This document shows, in pieces, positions 13,579 through 21,570 of a stretch of 23,302 nucleotides of DNA. How positions within the stretch are numbered: position 1 is the first letter of the stretch; the number at the start of each line of letters is the position of its first letter. Below the pieces are notes generated by a model, which was not told the DNA's origin, searched no databases, and saw nothing but the letters and a program-made list of their open reading frames with translations. The position numbers were made by a program, and so were the translations under genes. Source of the stretch: Patescibacteria group bacterium (GTDB taxonomy: Bacteria > Patescibacteria > UBA1384 > JAMDBS01); the NCBI GenBank assembly GCA_023487325.1, contig JAMDBS010000179.1, positions 1 through 23,302 on the forward strand, read 5' to 3'.

Positions 13579-14304
13579 ATGCAAAAATTACATATCGGAA
13601 AAATTAGTAAAATATCTATCGCACTTATTATTATCGGCATTGGCATTGGTCTATTTTTTAGTGCCCAATGGAAAACAAAACAAACCCGCGTCTCCGACCC
13701 ACTTAGCCCTTATTTATCGCTGCAAGACACTAAAGACGACTTAACTCGAGAACAAGAATCATTAAAAAGTGAAATTGATAATTTGCAAGATAAAATTAAA
13801 GAAGAAGAATCAAAATTAAAAAAATATAACTCTAATAAAGACAAGCTAGACGAACTGGAAAAAGACCGTAAGCTTATTGGTTTAACCGAAATAAAAGGCG
13901 AAGGCGTAGTGATAACTATGGATGATTCCAATAGTTTGCTTAGCACTGGAGCTGAATCAATTGCTCATGCCGCTGATTTGCGCGATCTTACTAATTTTTT
14001 ATGGGGCTTAGGCGCGCAGGCAATTGAGATAAACAACGAACGTGTAGTATTTCCGACTTCGATCGATTGTATTGTTAATACGGTTATGATTAATTTAACA
14101 AAAACTACCTCGCCATTTACTATCAAAGTAGTTGGGAATCCTTCCGAAATTAGTAACCAGCTAAAAAATGAAAATAATTTAGCTGATTTACATAAACGCA
14201 TTAAAGAGCAAGGACTGATATTTGAAATAAAAGAAGAGCAAAATATCACCATAGCGCCATACAATGGCAGTTATAATATTGAATACGCAAAAATTATGAA
14301 TTAG
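13579..14304 (+). CDS. DUF881 family protein (YlxW/YlxX-like), first copy
   Basis: 241-aa single-pass membrane protein. The TM segment is residues ~11-29 (ISIALIIIGIGIGLFFSAQW), followed by a coiled coil (~50-105) and an extracytoplasmic DUF881 domain beginning GLTEIKGEGVVITMDDS. That domain includes the conserved GAQAIEINNERV and continues through a domain end NITIAPYNG. Function is not established; in Firmicutes the family lies beside divisome genes. The ATG has no Shine-Dalgarno and is 17 nt after tRNA-Pro, so it may be made by readthrough from the tRNA promoter. A paralogue follows 55 nt downstream. Confidence 0.85.
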   Translation: MQKLHIGKISKISIALIIIGIGIGLFFSAQWKTKQTRVSDPLSPYLSLQDTKDDLTREQESLKSEIDNLQDKIKEEESKLKKYNSNKDKLDELEKDRKLIGLTEIKGEGVVITMDDSNSLLSTGAESIAHAADLRDLTNFLWGLGAQAIEINNERVVFPTSIDCIVNTVMINLTKTTSPFTIKVVGNPSEISNQLKNENNLADLHKRIKEQGLIFEIKEEQNITIAPYNGSYNIEYAKIMN

Positions 14305-14323
14305 ACAAAGATAGTCAGACTTT

Positions 14324-14337
14324 AGACGCTAGACGAT
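14324..14337 (-). repeat. GTCTA-rich intergenic repeat, copy 2 (inverted)
   Basis: Reverse complement of 13401-13414 (ATCGTCTAGCGTCT), preceded by further GTCT-phased bases. It lies between the two DUF881 genes. Confidence 0.5.
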
Positions 14338-14359
14338 AGTAAAATAAGTAAATAATAAA

Positions 14360-14950
14360 ATGAAAAAAATTGATCATATTCTTATCGGATTTGTTTGCTT
14401 AATACTCGGATTTATCATTGTCCGCCAATTTTATTTGTATAAAAAAGTTAATAATATTAGCCAGACCCAACAAGGCAATATTTTAGCTTTAGAAGTAGCC
14501 AGCTTAATCAATAACGACGAGAAATTACGTAAAGAAGTCAAAGATTTAACTAGTCAATATAACCAACTCGTGGCTTCTTCCTCCGATAAAAAATCGAGTA
14601 GTGAGGCACTAGAAAATAATTTAGAAAAATATAAGGTTATTTTGGGCCAAACTAAGGCGGAGGGTCCGGGAATAAAGATAGTTTTTGATGAGAGAGTTGA
14701 TTCCACCCAAGTTATTGATTTAATAAATGCTCTAAAAAATATTGGCGCGGAAGCAGTCTCAATAAATCAACACCGACTTTCTTTATATACCTCAATCGAA
14801 CCGGGCGTCTTTTATCCTCCCACCAATATAGAAGTAATTGGCAACAAAGACCTACTCGAGGAAGCATTGATGCGCAAAGGTGGGATAATTGACCAAATTG
14901 GCAGCGGCAATGTCCAAAAACAAGAGCGCTTAATCTTACCAGCTTTATAA
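14360..14950 (+). CDS. DUF881 family protein, second copy
   Basis: 196-aa paralogue of the upstream gene: an N-terminal TM (~8-25, ILIGFVCLILGFIIV), a short coiled coil (~50-95), then the DUF881 domain with AEGPGIKIVFDE, DLINALKNIGAEAVSINQHR and NIEVIGN. It is shorter than its partner by the coiled-coil and C-terminal parts. Tandem DUF881 genes suggest a heteromeric envelope complex, but that is inference. No clear Shine-Dalgarno precedes the ATG. Confidence 0.83.
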   Translation: MKKIDHILIGFVCLILGFIIVRQFYLYKKVNNISQTQQGNILALEVASLINNDEKLRKEVKDLTSQYNQLVASSSDKKSSSEALENNLEKYKVILGQTKAEGPGIKIVFDERVDSTQVIDLINALKNIGAEAVSINQHRLSLYTSIEPGVFYPPTNIEVIGNKDLLEEALMRKGGIIDQIGSGNVQKQERLILPAL

Positions 14951-14964
14951 TTTTTTGTTATAAT
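14936..14964 (+). promoter_or_regulatory. Candidate promoter of the AI-2E-type permease
   Basis: TTACCA, 17-bp spacer, TATAAT (14959-14964), overlapping the DUF881 gene end; it ends 30 bp upstream of the ATG at 14995. The -10 is perfect and the -35 is weak. Confidence 0.4.
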
Positions 14965-14994
14965 TGTGATATTAATAAAGGAAGGAAAAAAATA

Positions 14995-15996
14995 ATGAAC
15001 AAAATAGAGATTTCTACAAACACTTTAATTAGATTCTTCCTAATCTTAGCAGGAATTTTAGTTTTGTACTTTATCAGAGATGTGCTCTTGCTTCTTTTTA
15101 TCGCGGCAATTATTGTGGTTGCCTTAGAGCCTATGGTAGATTGGGCGGAAAATAGAAAAATACCTCGAGCTATTACTACTTCCTTTTTATACTTGGTTTT
15201 ACTAGGGATTATTGCTTTAATGTTTTCGCTACTGATTCCGCCATTAGTTAGCCAAATTGCTAATCTTGCTAACAATCTTCCTTATTATATAACTAAAATT
15301 ACTCCTATTTATAACCAAATCGCCAGCTATCTTCCTAATTGGCAGCAGATATTGGAAAATATTTCTCAACAGCTGGGCAATATTTCTGGTGGAATTTTTT
15401 CGGCAGGAATTGTGCTATTCGGTGGAATTTTTTCAACCATTACCATTCTAGTAATTTCTTTTTATGCCTTAATTGGCAAAACCCGAGTCAATGCTTTTAT
15501 TGCTTCTTTTTTTCCAACAGAAAAACAAACCCATGTTTTGCAGGTAATTAAACAAATTACTGAAAAAATTGGCCATTGGTTTAGGAGTCAAATCTTACTT
15601 TCACTAATCATGGGGGTTTTGGTAAGTACTGTTTTATATATAATGGGTATCCCTTATGCTTTAACTATTGGCGTAATAGGCGCCATATTGGAAGTTATAC
15701 CATTTATCGGCGCAACTTTAACCGGCATTATTGCAGTTTTATTTGCCCTAATATTTGGCAGTTGGATTAAAGCTATTTTAGCAGTTGTGGCTTATATAAT
15801 TTTACAAGAAATAGAAGCTCACTTTTTAGTGCCAAAAATTATGGGCAAAGCGGTTGGCTTATCACCCATTATTATTATTATCGCTTTGCTTATTGGCGGA
15901 AAAATCGCCGGAATTGTTGGCGCTTTAATTGCCATTCCCGTTGCCGCTGCCATATCTATATTGGTAATTGAATTTAGAAAAATAAAAAAGAATTAA
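14995..15996 (+). CDS. AI-2E family transporter (PerM/YdiK type)
   Basis: 333-aa polytopic membrane protein. Hydrophobic blocks lie at ~10-45 (two close segments), ~62-85, ~135-165, ~205-230, ~235-265 and ~270-325. The soluble central part (~85-130) and the motif VIGAILEVIPFIGATLTGI are typical of the family. Members export AI-2, indole or Na+/H+ depending on branch, and many are uncharacterised. The substrate here is unknown, and quorum sensing should not be assumed. AGGAAGG sits 7-13 nt before the ATG. The gene converges on tRNA-Val. Confidence 0.88.
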   Translation: MNKIEISTNTLIRFFLILAGILVLYFIRDVLLLLFIAAIIVVALEPMVDWAENRKIPRAITTSFLYLVLLGIIALMFSLLIPPLVSQIANLANNLPYYITKITPIYNQIASYLPNWQQILENISQQLGNISGGIFSAGIVLFGGIFSTITILVISFYALIGKTRVNAFIASFFPTEKQTHVLQVIKQITEKIGHWFRSQILLSLIMGVLVSTVLYIMGIPYALTIGVIGAILEVIPFIGATLTGIIAVLFALIFGSWIKAILAVVAYIILQEIEAHFLVPKIMGKAVGLSPIIIIIALLIGGKIAGIVGALIAIPVAAAISILVIEFRKIKKN

Positions 15997-15999
15997 TTT

Positions 16000-16076
16000 T
16001 GGTGGACGGTACTGGATTCGAACCAGTGACCTTTACAATGTCAATGTAACGCTCTAACCAGCTGAGCTAACCGTCC
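16000..16076 (-). tRNA. tRNA-Val (GAC)
   Basis: 77 nt, minus strand. The acceptor GGACGGT/ACCGTCC is perfect, the anticodon stem is TTACA/TGTAA, and the loop TTGACAT gives GAC. The T-arm is CTGGTTCGAATCCAG and CCA is encoded (16000-16002). Confidence 0.96.
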
Positions 16077-16095
16077 AAAATTAATTCTTTTCACC

Positions 16096-16124
16096 AATAT
16101 AGCAAAAATTTCTGGCTTTTTCAA
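16096..16124 (-). promoter_or_regulatory. Promoter of tRNA-Val
   Basis: On the minus strand, TTGAAA (16119-16124), a 17-bp spacer, then TATATT (16096-16101); the start would be ~12 nt before the tRNA 5' end. Confidence 0.65.
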
Positions 16125-16160
16125 CTAGGTCCTTAAAATTGATATCGGGAGGTGAAAAAA

Positions 16161-16355
16161 TTGGTTGCTGATCACATCATTCAAAAGGCAGCTCAAGAAG
16201 CTAACCAACGCATTATTATTTTAATAACCTTTCCCTTTATCTTTTTCTCGTTCCTGCTCATTTGCCTAACGGTATATTTATGGAAAATCGACCGCCGAAA
16301 AACTAAAGAAGAACGCAACTTTTTCCGTTGGCTCAAAAATCACCTGATTGGATAA
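16161..16355 (+). CDS. Small one-TM protein
   Basis: 64 aa from the TTG at 16161, chosen because the near-perfect Shine-Dalgarno GGGAGGTGA (16147-16155) is 5 nt upstream. An in-frame GTG at 16152 overlaps that site and is unlikely. The protein has an amphipathic N-terminus, one TM (~residues 18-42, IIILITFPFIFFSFLLICLTVYLW) and a basic C-terminal tail (KIDRRKTKEE, FFRWLKN). I recognise no family. A rho-independent terminator lies just downstream, so it ends its own transcript. A strong ribosome site plus terminator makes it a convincing gene despite its size. Confidence 0.7.
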   Translation: MVADHIIQKAAQEANQRIIILITFPFIFFSFLLICLTVYLWKIDRRKTKEERNFFRWLKNHLIG

Positions 16356-16378
16356 TTAAAAACACTTCATTTCTTTTC

Positions 16379-16401
16379 CCGCCACAATGTGGCGGTTTTT
16401 T
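16379..16401 (+). terminator. Rho-independent terminator
   Basis: CCGCCAC - AAT - GTGGCGG followed by TTTTTT. Stem of 7 GC-rich pairs and a 3-nt loop. It ends the small-protein transcript and overlaps the P-ATPase stop on the other strand, where no U-tract follows, so it is unidirectional. Confidence 0.9.
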
Positions 16402-19087
16402 ATTCATTTATAGAACAATTCGATATTTTGCGAATTATTTTTTCAATTTCAACGACAACAATAATTAGCACTGAAAAAGAAATAACCCTAAACCAATCGA
16501 GTGAGTCTAATGGCACGGTCTGAAAAAGTTTGGTAAAGATTGGCCAACTGACAGTGGCAACGGTCAAAACTACGCTAGTAAGCACGGCCAAAAGCAGATA
16601 TTTATTAGTAAAAAATGAATTATGAAAAATTGACTTTTTAAAAGACCGTGCATTAAATAAATTCATGATTTGCAAAAATGACATAGTCGCAAAAGCAATT
16701 GAGCGAGATTTTTCTAAAGACGCTCCCGATTTAATATAAAAGAAAAATAGACTCAAAGTAATTATAGCCATAATAGTTGCAATAATCACCGAGCGAAGCG
16801 TAATGTTTTTGGTTAGAATTCCTTCGTTTATGGGCCGCGGGGCCTGACGCATTACATTATTATCGGCAGATTCCATCGTCAAGGACAGGCCTCCGTAACT
16901 GTCGGTAATTACATTTGTCCATAGAATTTGAACGGCAATCAATGGCAAGGGTAGTCCGATTAATAGACTGAAAAGCAAAGTCATTGCTTCCCCGATATTA
17001 GTGGAAATTAGAAAAAAAACAGCTTTGCGGATATTGGAGAAAATAGTCCTGCCGATTGTTATCGCATTAACAAGAGTAGCGAAGTTATTATCTACCAAGA
17101 TCATTTCTGATGCTTCTCTTGCCACATCTGTGCCACCAATTCCCATCGCAATGCCGATGTTGGCTTTTTTTAGCACCGGCGCATCGTTAACGCCGTCGCC
17201 AGTCATCCCGACGATCTCGCCATTTTTTTGCAAAAAATCTATAATTTCTAATTTTTGCCATGGGCTGATGCGTGCGTAAACATTGGTGACCTCGATTTTT
17301 TTCTTCAGTTGCTCTTTAGATAATTTTTGCCAATTATAGCCAGTAATTACTTCGCTATTAGGCTTAGCTATGCCCAATTTAACCGCAATCGCCAAGGCTG
17401 TAGCGGGATGATCACCAGTAACCATAATAGGTCTTATTCCCGCTAATTGGCTTTTTTTAATGGCGCTGGCAGCTTCCAGCCGCGGCGGATCTTCAATGGC
17501 ACAAAAACCAGTAAAAATAAGACTATTTACGTTATTAATGCTTATATTTTTAGTTTTAGTACTAACTTTTTTATAGGCGCAGGCAATAATCCGATATGCT
17601 TGCCCTGCCCATGTATGAGCCAAAGCTATTATTTCTTGTTTTTTGGTTTTGTTTAATAGTATTATGCCATTTTTAGTTTGAATGTATTTCGACAGATGCA
17701 ATATTTTTTCTATCGAACCCTTAACAGCAACAAAATTATTCTTTGTTAAACTATGAAGCGTGGCCATAAAATGATACTCTGAAGAAAATGGCACTTCGTC
17801 TAAACGCAAATGCTTAAATTGAACGTCTTCTTTATAAATACCAAACTTAGCCGCCAGAGTAATTAGCGAGCCTTCGGTCGGATCGCCTAAAATATGCCAA
17901 TTATCATCTTCCCTAATAAGGGAAGCATTATTACATAAAATCGCGATTTTTAAAAAATTAGTAATCTGCCGATCGTCTTTTTTAATTATTTGCCCTTTTT
18001 CCTTAAAAGATCCAAGCGGCCAATAACCTTTGCCGCTTACATCAATGATTCTATTGGAAAGATACATTTTTTCCACGGTCATCTGATTTAAAGTCAGGGT
18101 GCCAGTTTTATCTGTCGCGATAACTGTCACTGACCCCAAGGCTTCTACCGCCACCAATTTGCGAATAATTGCTGACTGTTTGCTTAGTTGATGGACGCCA
18201 ATCGTTAGAGTTAAAGTGATCACTGCCGGCAATCCCTCAGGGATAACCGCCACTGCTGCTGCTACGGAAGTTAAAAACATTTCAAAAAAATTCATGCCTC
18301 TAATTAACCCTAAAACAAAAAAAGCAAGACAAACAATCAAAACATAATAAAGAATTTTCTTGCTTAAGTCTTTAATTTTTAAAATCAACGGTGAATTTTC
18401 TTCTTCCAGGGCAGTGATTTCTTGGCCGATTTCTCCGATTTCAGTATTTTTGCCAATATTTACTACTACTGCTCGGCCGCGGCCGCCTACCGCAATAGTG
18501 CTGGCGAAAACCATGTTTGTTTGATCGGCCAAAGGCGTAGAAGACGGTAAGGGCGAGATTGTTTTATAATTTGGCACGGATTCACCAGTAAGAATAGACT
18601 CGTCTATCTTAAGATCTTTGGCTTCTATTAATCGAGAATCCGCAGGAATTCTTGTTCCTTCCTCAATAACTATAATATCGCCAGGCACTAAGTCGATCGC
18701 TGACAATTCCACTTCTTCATTATCCCTAATAACCTTGGTGCGCAAGGCGATAATTTTTTTTAAAGCTTGCAATGATTTTTCCGCTTTTATTTCCTGAATC
18801 CAGCCAATTAGGGCATTAAATAAAACGATTACTAAAATTAGCCAGGTATCGGTTAAATGCCCTAAAATTCCCGAAATGATCGCCGCAATAATTAAAATAT
18901 AAACCAGGGGGCTGGTGAATTGTAAAAGAAAGTGTAATAAATAATTAGTTTTCTCTTTTTGGGCAATTTGATTTAGACCATATCGAGCCTGTCTCTCTTT
19001 GGCTTTAGTCGAGGTCAAACCCAAAGAACTAGTTTTGTATTGATCAAAAATAGCACTGACACTTAAAGCGTATGGTTTTTGCCCCAA
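16400..19087 (-). CDS. P-type Ca2+-transporting ATPase (PMR1/SERCA-like, P2A)
   Basis: 895-aa cation pump. TGES (167-170) is in the actuator domain, PEGLPA (283-288) in TM4, the phosphorylated D326 in DKTGTLT, TGDHPATA (557-564), and TGDGVNDAP (629-637) in the P domain. Calcium site II residues are conserved: the TM4 Glu of PEGL, N725 and D729 in LWTNVITD of TM6. TM5 has N697 and E700 (STNIGEA), which suggests a site I as well. Start is TTG at 19085-19087, supported by GGAGGGG 6 nt upstream; the N-terminal cation-ATPase domain is complete. It probably expels Ca2+, but Mn2+ is possible. It lies 15 nt after the unknown membrane protein, likely in one transcript. Confidence 0.94.
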   Translation of the reverse strand: MGQKPYALSVSAIFDQYKTSSLGLTSTKAKERQARYGLNQIAQKEKTNYLLHFLLQFTSPLVYILIIAAIISGILGHLTDTWLILVIVLFNALIGWIQEIKAEKSLQALKKIIALRTKVIRDNEEVELSAIDLVPGDIIVIEEGTRIPADSRLIEAKDLKIDESILTGESVPNYKTISPLPSSTPLADQTNMVFASTIAVGGRGRAVVVNIGKNTEIGEIGQEITALEEENSPLILKIKDLSKKILYYVLIVCLAFFVLGLIRGMNFFEMFLTSVAAAVAVIPEGLPAVITLTLTIGVHQLSKQSAIIRKLVAVEALGSVTVIATDKTGTLTLNQMTVEKMYLSNRIIDVSGKGYWPLGSFKEKGQIIKKDDRQITNFLKIAILCNNASLIREDDNWHILGDPTEGSLITLAAKFGIYKEDVQFKHLRLDEVPFSSEYHFMATLHSLTKNNFVAVKGSIEKILHLSKYIQTKNGIILLNKTKKQEIIALAHTWAGQAYRIIACAYKKVSTKTKNISINNVNSLIFTGFCAIEDPPRLEAASAIKKSQLAGIRPIMVTGDHPATALAIAVKLGIAKPNSEVITGYNWQKLSKEQLKKKIEVTNVYARISPWQKLEIIDFLQKNGEIVGMTGDGVNDAPVLKKANIGIAMGIGGTDVAREASEMILVDNNFATLVNAITIGRTIFSNIRKAVFFLISTNIGEAMTLLFSLLIGLPLPLIAVQILWTNVITDSYGGLSLTMESADNNVMRQAPRPINEGILTKNITLRSVIIATIMAIITLSLFFFYIKSGASLEKSRSIAFATMSFLQIMNLFNARSFKKSIFHNSFFTNKYLLLAVLTSVVLTVATVSWPIFTKLFQTVPLDSLDWFRVISFSVLIIVVVEIEKIIRKISNCSINE

Positions 19088-19102
19088 AATACCCCTCCGA
19101 TT

Positions 19103-20695
19103 TTACGACATCATTTCGTCTTTTTTTTCCTTAATAAATGCAAACCAATTTTCTACTACCTCCAGAACGGTCTTAAATGGCGCCTCAATAATAAAATCGA
19201 AAATAAATAAAAACACGTTAACCTTGTCAAATTTAACCGAAATCCAATGACCAATAGTTAAAAATGGCAATAAAAAGAAATCAATAATTGTCGCTCCCCA
19301 GCCTTCGCGTTCCTGAACAACCACTAATTCGCGGGTGCTTTGTCTGAGGCGAAAGGCAAAGAAACTCACAACCGATAAAAAGAAAAAGAATAAAATAGAG
19401 CTGATTAAATTAAAATCAAGCTTAATTAATACCCAAATGACGAGAGCAAAACTAACAACAAAAGTTAGGCCATAAAACATTGTTAAAATTGCATTAAGGC
19501 CAGTCGAGCGAGAAGAATAAAGCGCCTTAGTTGGAGTTTCGTCCTTGCCTTTATAAACAATGTCTTTAATTATTGATACTAGTTTCTCGGTATTTTTCTT
19601 GCCGGGAACCTTAATTAAACTGGCCGAAACAAACATCAATAGAGGTGGAAATATTAAGTTGATAAATAGGGGAACATAGTTGATTTTTCCTATAACATAG
19701 ACATCATAAGGAAGCTCCAGAATAAAAGCTAAAATCATTTTTGTTAAAAAAATGAATAAAATCGCGCGAAAAATGCCGCGCGTTAAATTTGATTTAGTTT
19801 TGATGTATGATTCTTCGGTAAAATAATTAATTTCCGCCTCGAGTTTGTTTGGCTGCTGAAAAACTATTTCATAACGAGATGGATTTTGCGAAACAACGTC
19901 CTTAAAAAAGATAAAAACCGGATAATATTTTTTGACCATTTTGGTAAATTGACGCGACAAGTTGTTCTTTAACAATTTATTAATATTATTAAAAATATCC
20001 GATAAATCTTGGCGGCTGATTTCCGCTTTAGGATTTTTAACATCATAAATTGTTATTTCTGGATATATTTTTTCCATCAGCATATAAATTAGCATCGGCG
20101 AATCATATTTTAAAAATATTTTATTAAGAGCAATATAAAGCTGATGGTTTTTATCTAAATCACTAACAAACTGAATTTGGTCTTGGCAGATTCTAAAAAT
20201 AGTTTCCAAGATAACTTTTTCTTTTTTCTGGGGCGCTACAATATCTTCTATCTCGGCCGAGGCAAGCGCAATATAATAATTTCTGCCTCTCTCGGGATCT
20301 AGCGAGGAAAAATAAAAATAGCGCTCGATACTGTGCGTCAGCTTGCTAATTTTAACAGAAGAAATATCTTGGCTGGAAATATAACCAGATTGGATTAATT
20401 CCTGCGCCAAATGTTGCGCGAGTTGTAACGGTTCCTCTTTGCTCCTGGTTCGGCGATTAATAATGCGCTCGATAGCCGAACGGCGCAAAACATTTTCTTC
20501 TCTGTAATCAATGGCATTACGGATTTTTTCGTATACCTGAGAGGCCGAGTGCGTTACCCAATTTGTTTCGAGGGTAGGAATTTCCTGTAATTGTTCTTTA
20601 CGGTTTTCTACCTCGACATTTTTTAGATTGGCAATTAATTCTTTAAAAATAATAGATAGATTCTGTGGATTGTTATTAATTTGGCTAAATTCCAT
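19103..20695 (-). CDS. Large membrane protein of unknown function
   Basis: 530 aa. The N-terminal ~300 residues are soluble, helical and charged, and contain no motif I recognise (for example ERYFYFSSLDPERGRNYYIALASAEIEDIV). The C-terminal part has about five hydrophobic segments between ~310 and ~510: GIFRAILFIFLTKMILAFIL, YVPLFINLIFPPLLMFVSASL, LTMFYGLTFVVSFALVIWVL, ISSILFFFFLSVVSFFAF and a last amphipathic pair. It resembles a lineage-restricted CPR family but I cannot name one. A good promoter (20741-20769) and a hairpin that includes part of the ribosome site precede it; the Ca2+-ATPase follows. Confidence 0.75.
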   Translation of the reverse strand: MEFSQINNNPQNLSIIFKELIANLKNVEVENRKEQLQEIPTLETNWVTHSASQVYEKIRNAIDYREENVLRRSAIERIINRRTRSKEEPLQLAQHLAQELIQSGYISSQDISSVKISKLTHSIERYFYFSSLDPERGRNYYIALASAEIEDIVAPQKKEKVILETIFRICQDQIQFVSDLDKNHQLYIALNKIFLKYDSPMLIYMLMEKIYPEITIYDVKNPKAEISRQDLSDIFNNINKLLKNNLSRQFTKMVKKYYPVFIFFKDVVSQNPSRYEIVFQQPNKLEAEINYFTEESYIKTKSNLTRGIFRAILFIFLTKMILAFILELPYDVYVIGKINYVPLFINLIFPPLLMFVSASLIKVPGKKNTEKLVSIIKDIVYKGKDETPTKALYSSRSTGLNAILTMFYGLTFVVSFALVIWVLIKLDFNLISSILFFFFLSVVSFFAFRLRQSTRELVVVQEREGWGATIIDFFLLPFLTIGHWISVKFDKVNVFLFIFDFIIEAPFKTVLEVVENWFAFIKEKKDEMMS

Positions 20696-20700
20696 AAATC

Positions 20701-20714
20701 CTCACAATGGTGAG
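20701..20714 (-). promoter_or_regulatory. Hairpin overlapping the ribosome site of the 530-aa membrane protein
   Basis: In mRNA sense, CTCAC - CATT - GTGAG followed by GATTTATG. The GTGAGGA ribosome-binding region is mostly within the 3' stem, 6 nt from the ATG, so the fold could lower translation. Confidence 0.5.
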
Positions 20715-20740
20715 ATAATAATTGTATTATTCTAGTATTT

Positions 20741-20769
20741 AGTATATCCTTCTTAAAATCACTAGTCAA
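20741..20769 (-). promoter_or_regulatory. Promoter of the 530-aa membrane protein
   Basis: On the minus strand, TTGACT (20764-20769), 17-bp spacer, TATACT (20741-20746). Start would be near 20734, giving a ~38-nt leader. It lies directly after the tsaB stop, separating this gene from the tsa genes. Confidence 0.7.
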
Positions 20770-20770
20770 A

Positions 20771-21115
20771 CTAATAGGAAGGAGTAATAATTTTAGAAAA
20801 ATGTTTCGCTTTAGGCGGATTTATTATTTGCCGATTTTTAATCGCAAAAACGGGAATATTTAAACTCCACGCCAGAGCGTTAGCCACGCTAATTCCCACT
20901 CTTAATCCCGTGAAGCTTCCCGGACCGCGGAATACTCCGATTCCTTTTAAATCTCTGGGAGCTAATTCATTTTTTTTAAGCAATAGGTCAATCTTTGGCA
21001 ATAAGTCTCTAGATTGATTTTTATAAGCGCTCCAAGAAATTTCTTGGATATTGTTTTTGCCATCATTTATTGCCAACCAATTTTTTTCACTGGAAGTGTC
21101 AATTAATAAATACAT
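20771..21115 (-). CDS. tsaB: TsaB-like tRNA N6-threonylcarbamoyladenosine protein, N-terminal half only
   Basis: Partner of TsaD/TsaE in forming t6A37 on ANN-decoding tRNAs. It has the ASKHA phosphate-1 segment MYLLIDTSSEKNWLAI (1-16) and the family hallmark GPGSFTGLRVGISVANALAW (64-83). At 114 aa it covers only the first ASKHA subdomain; E. coli TsaB is ~230 aa. The reading frame ends naturally at 20771 with no sign of a frameshift nearby, so the short form is probably native, as in other reduced genomes. It starts 5 nt after the tsaE stop. Confidence 0.85.
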   Translation of the reverse strand: MYLLIDTSSEKNWLAINDGKNNIQEISWSAYKNQSRDLLPKIDLLLKKNELAPRDLKGIGVFRGPGSFTGLRVGISVANALAWSLNIPVFAIKNRQIINPPKAKHFSKIITPSY

Positions 21116-21120
21116 AATGA

Positions 21121-21570
21121 TTATTTAATTATAATTTTTCGTTTGGTTTCGCCGAGATGTTTCAGGGCAATAAATTTAGTTCGTTTAGGTAAAATGCCGG
21201 TAATATTTTCTGGCCATTCGATTATACAAATATTGTCCTTACTAAAATATTCATCCAAACCAATTTTCTTTGCTTCTTTAGCTGATTTTAACCTATATGC
21301 GTCGATATGTATGAGCTTAATATTCTGATTTTTAACTCGCGGACTTTCCACCTTCGACTTTATTTCATGCTCTTTAATAATTAAAAAAGTGGGGGAATTA
21401 ATATTTTCTTTAATTCCCAAACCCCAAGCAATACCTTTGGTAAAAGTGGTTTTTCCTGTTCCCAAATCACCTTTTAGAGCAATGATTGAGCCGGGTTTAA
21501 GGTTTTGCGCTATTTTTCTCGCCAATTCCTGAGTTTCTGCTTGGGAACTGGTAATAATTTTTTGCTCCAT
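21121..21570 (-). CDS. tsaE: TsaE, t6A biosynthesis ATPase
   Basis: P-loop ATPase that drives the TsaB-TsaD cycle. Walker A is GDLGTGKTT (35-43), then SPTF (switch), IHIDAYRL, and the C-terminal IIEWPENI. The 149 aa are normal in length except for an insertion of about 14 residues (IKSKVESPRVKNQN) between SPTFLIIKEHE and IKLIHIDAYRL, where other TsaE proteins have a short turn. That insertion is encoded by a GTC-rich repeat (21330-21363), related to one in the next gene. The start overlaps the end of the upstream lamin-tail gene by 61 nt. Confidence 0.93.
   Translation of the reverse strand: MEQKIITSSQAETQELARKIAQNLKPGSIIALKGDLGTGKTTFTKGIAWGLGIKENINSPTFLIIKEHEIKSKVESPRVKNQNIKLIHIDAYRLKSAKEAKKIGLDEYFSKDNICIIEWPENITGILPKRTKFIALKHLGETKRKIIIK
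21330..21363 (-). repeat. GTC-rich coding repeat in tsaE (copy 1)
   Basis: On the minus strand AAAGTCGAAGGTGGAAAGTC, then CGCGAGTTAAAA. It encodes KVESPRVKN in frame. A relative with an 8-bp internal expansion is at 21773-21812. Confidence 0.7.

Noticed and set aside
13526..13744. 72-aa ORF starting inside tRNA-Pro
   Set aside because: It is an out-of-frame shadow of the DUF881 gene and begins within the tRNA.
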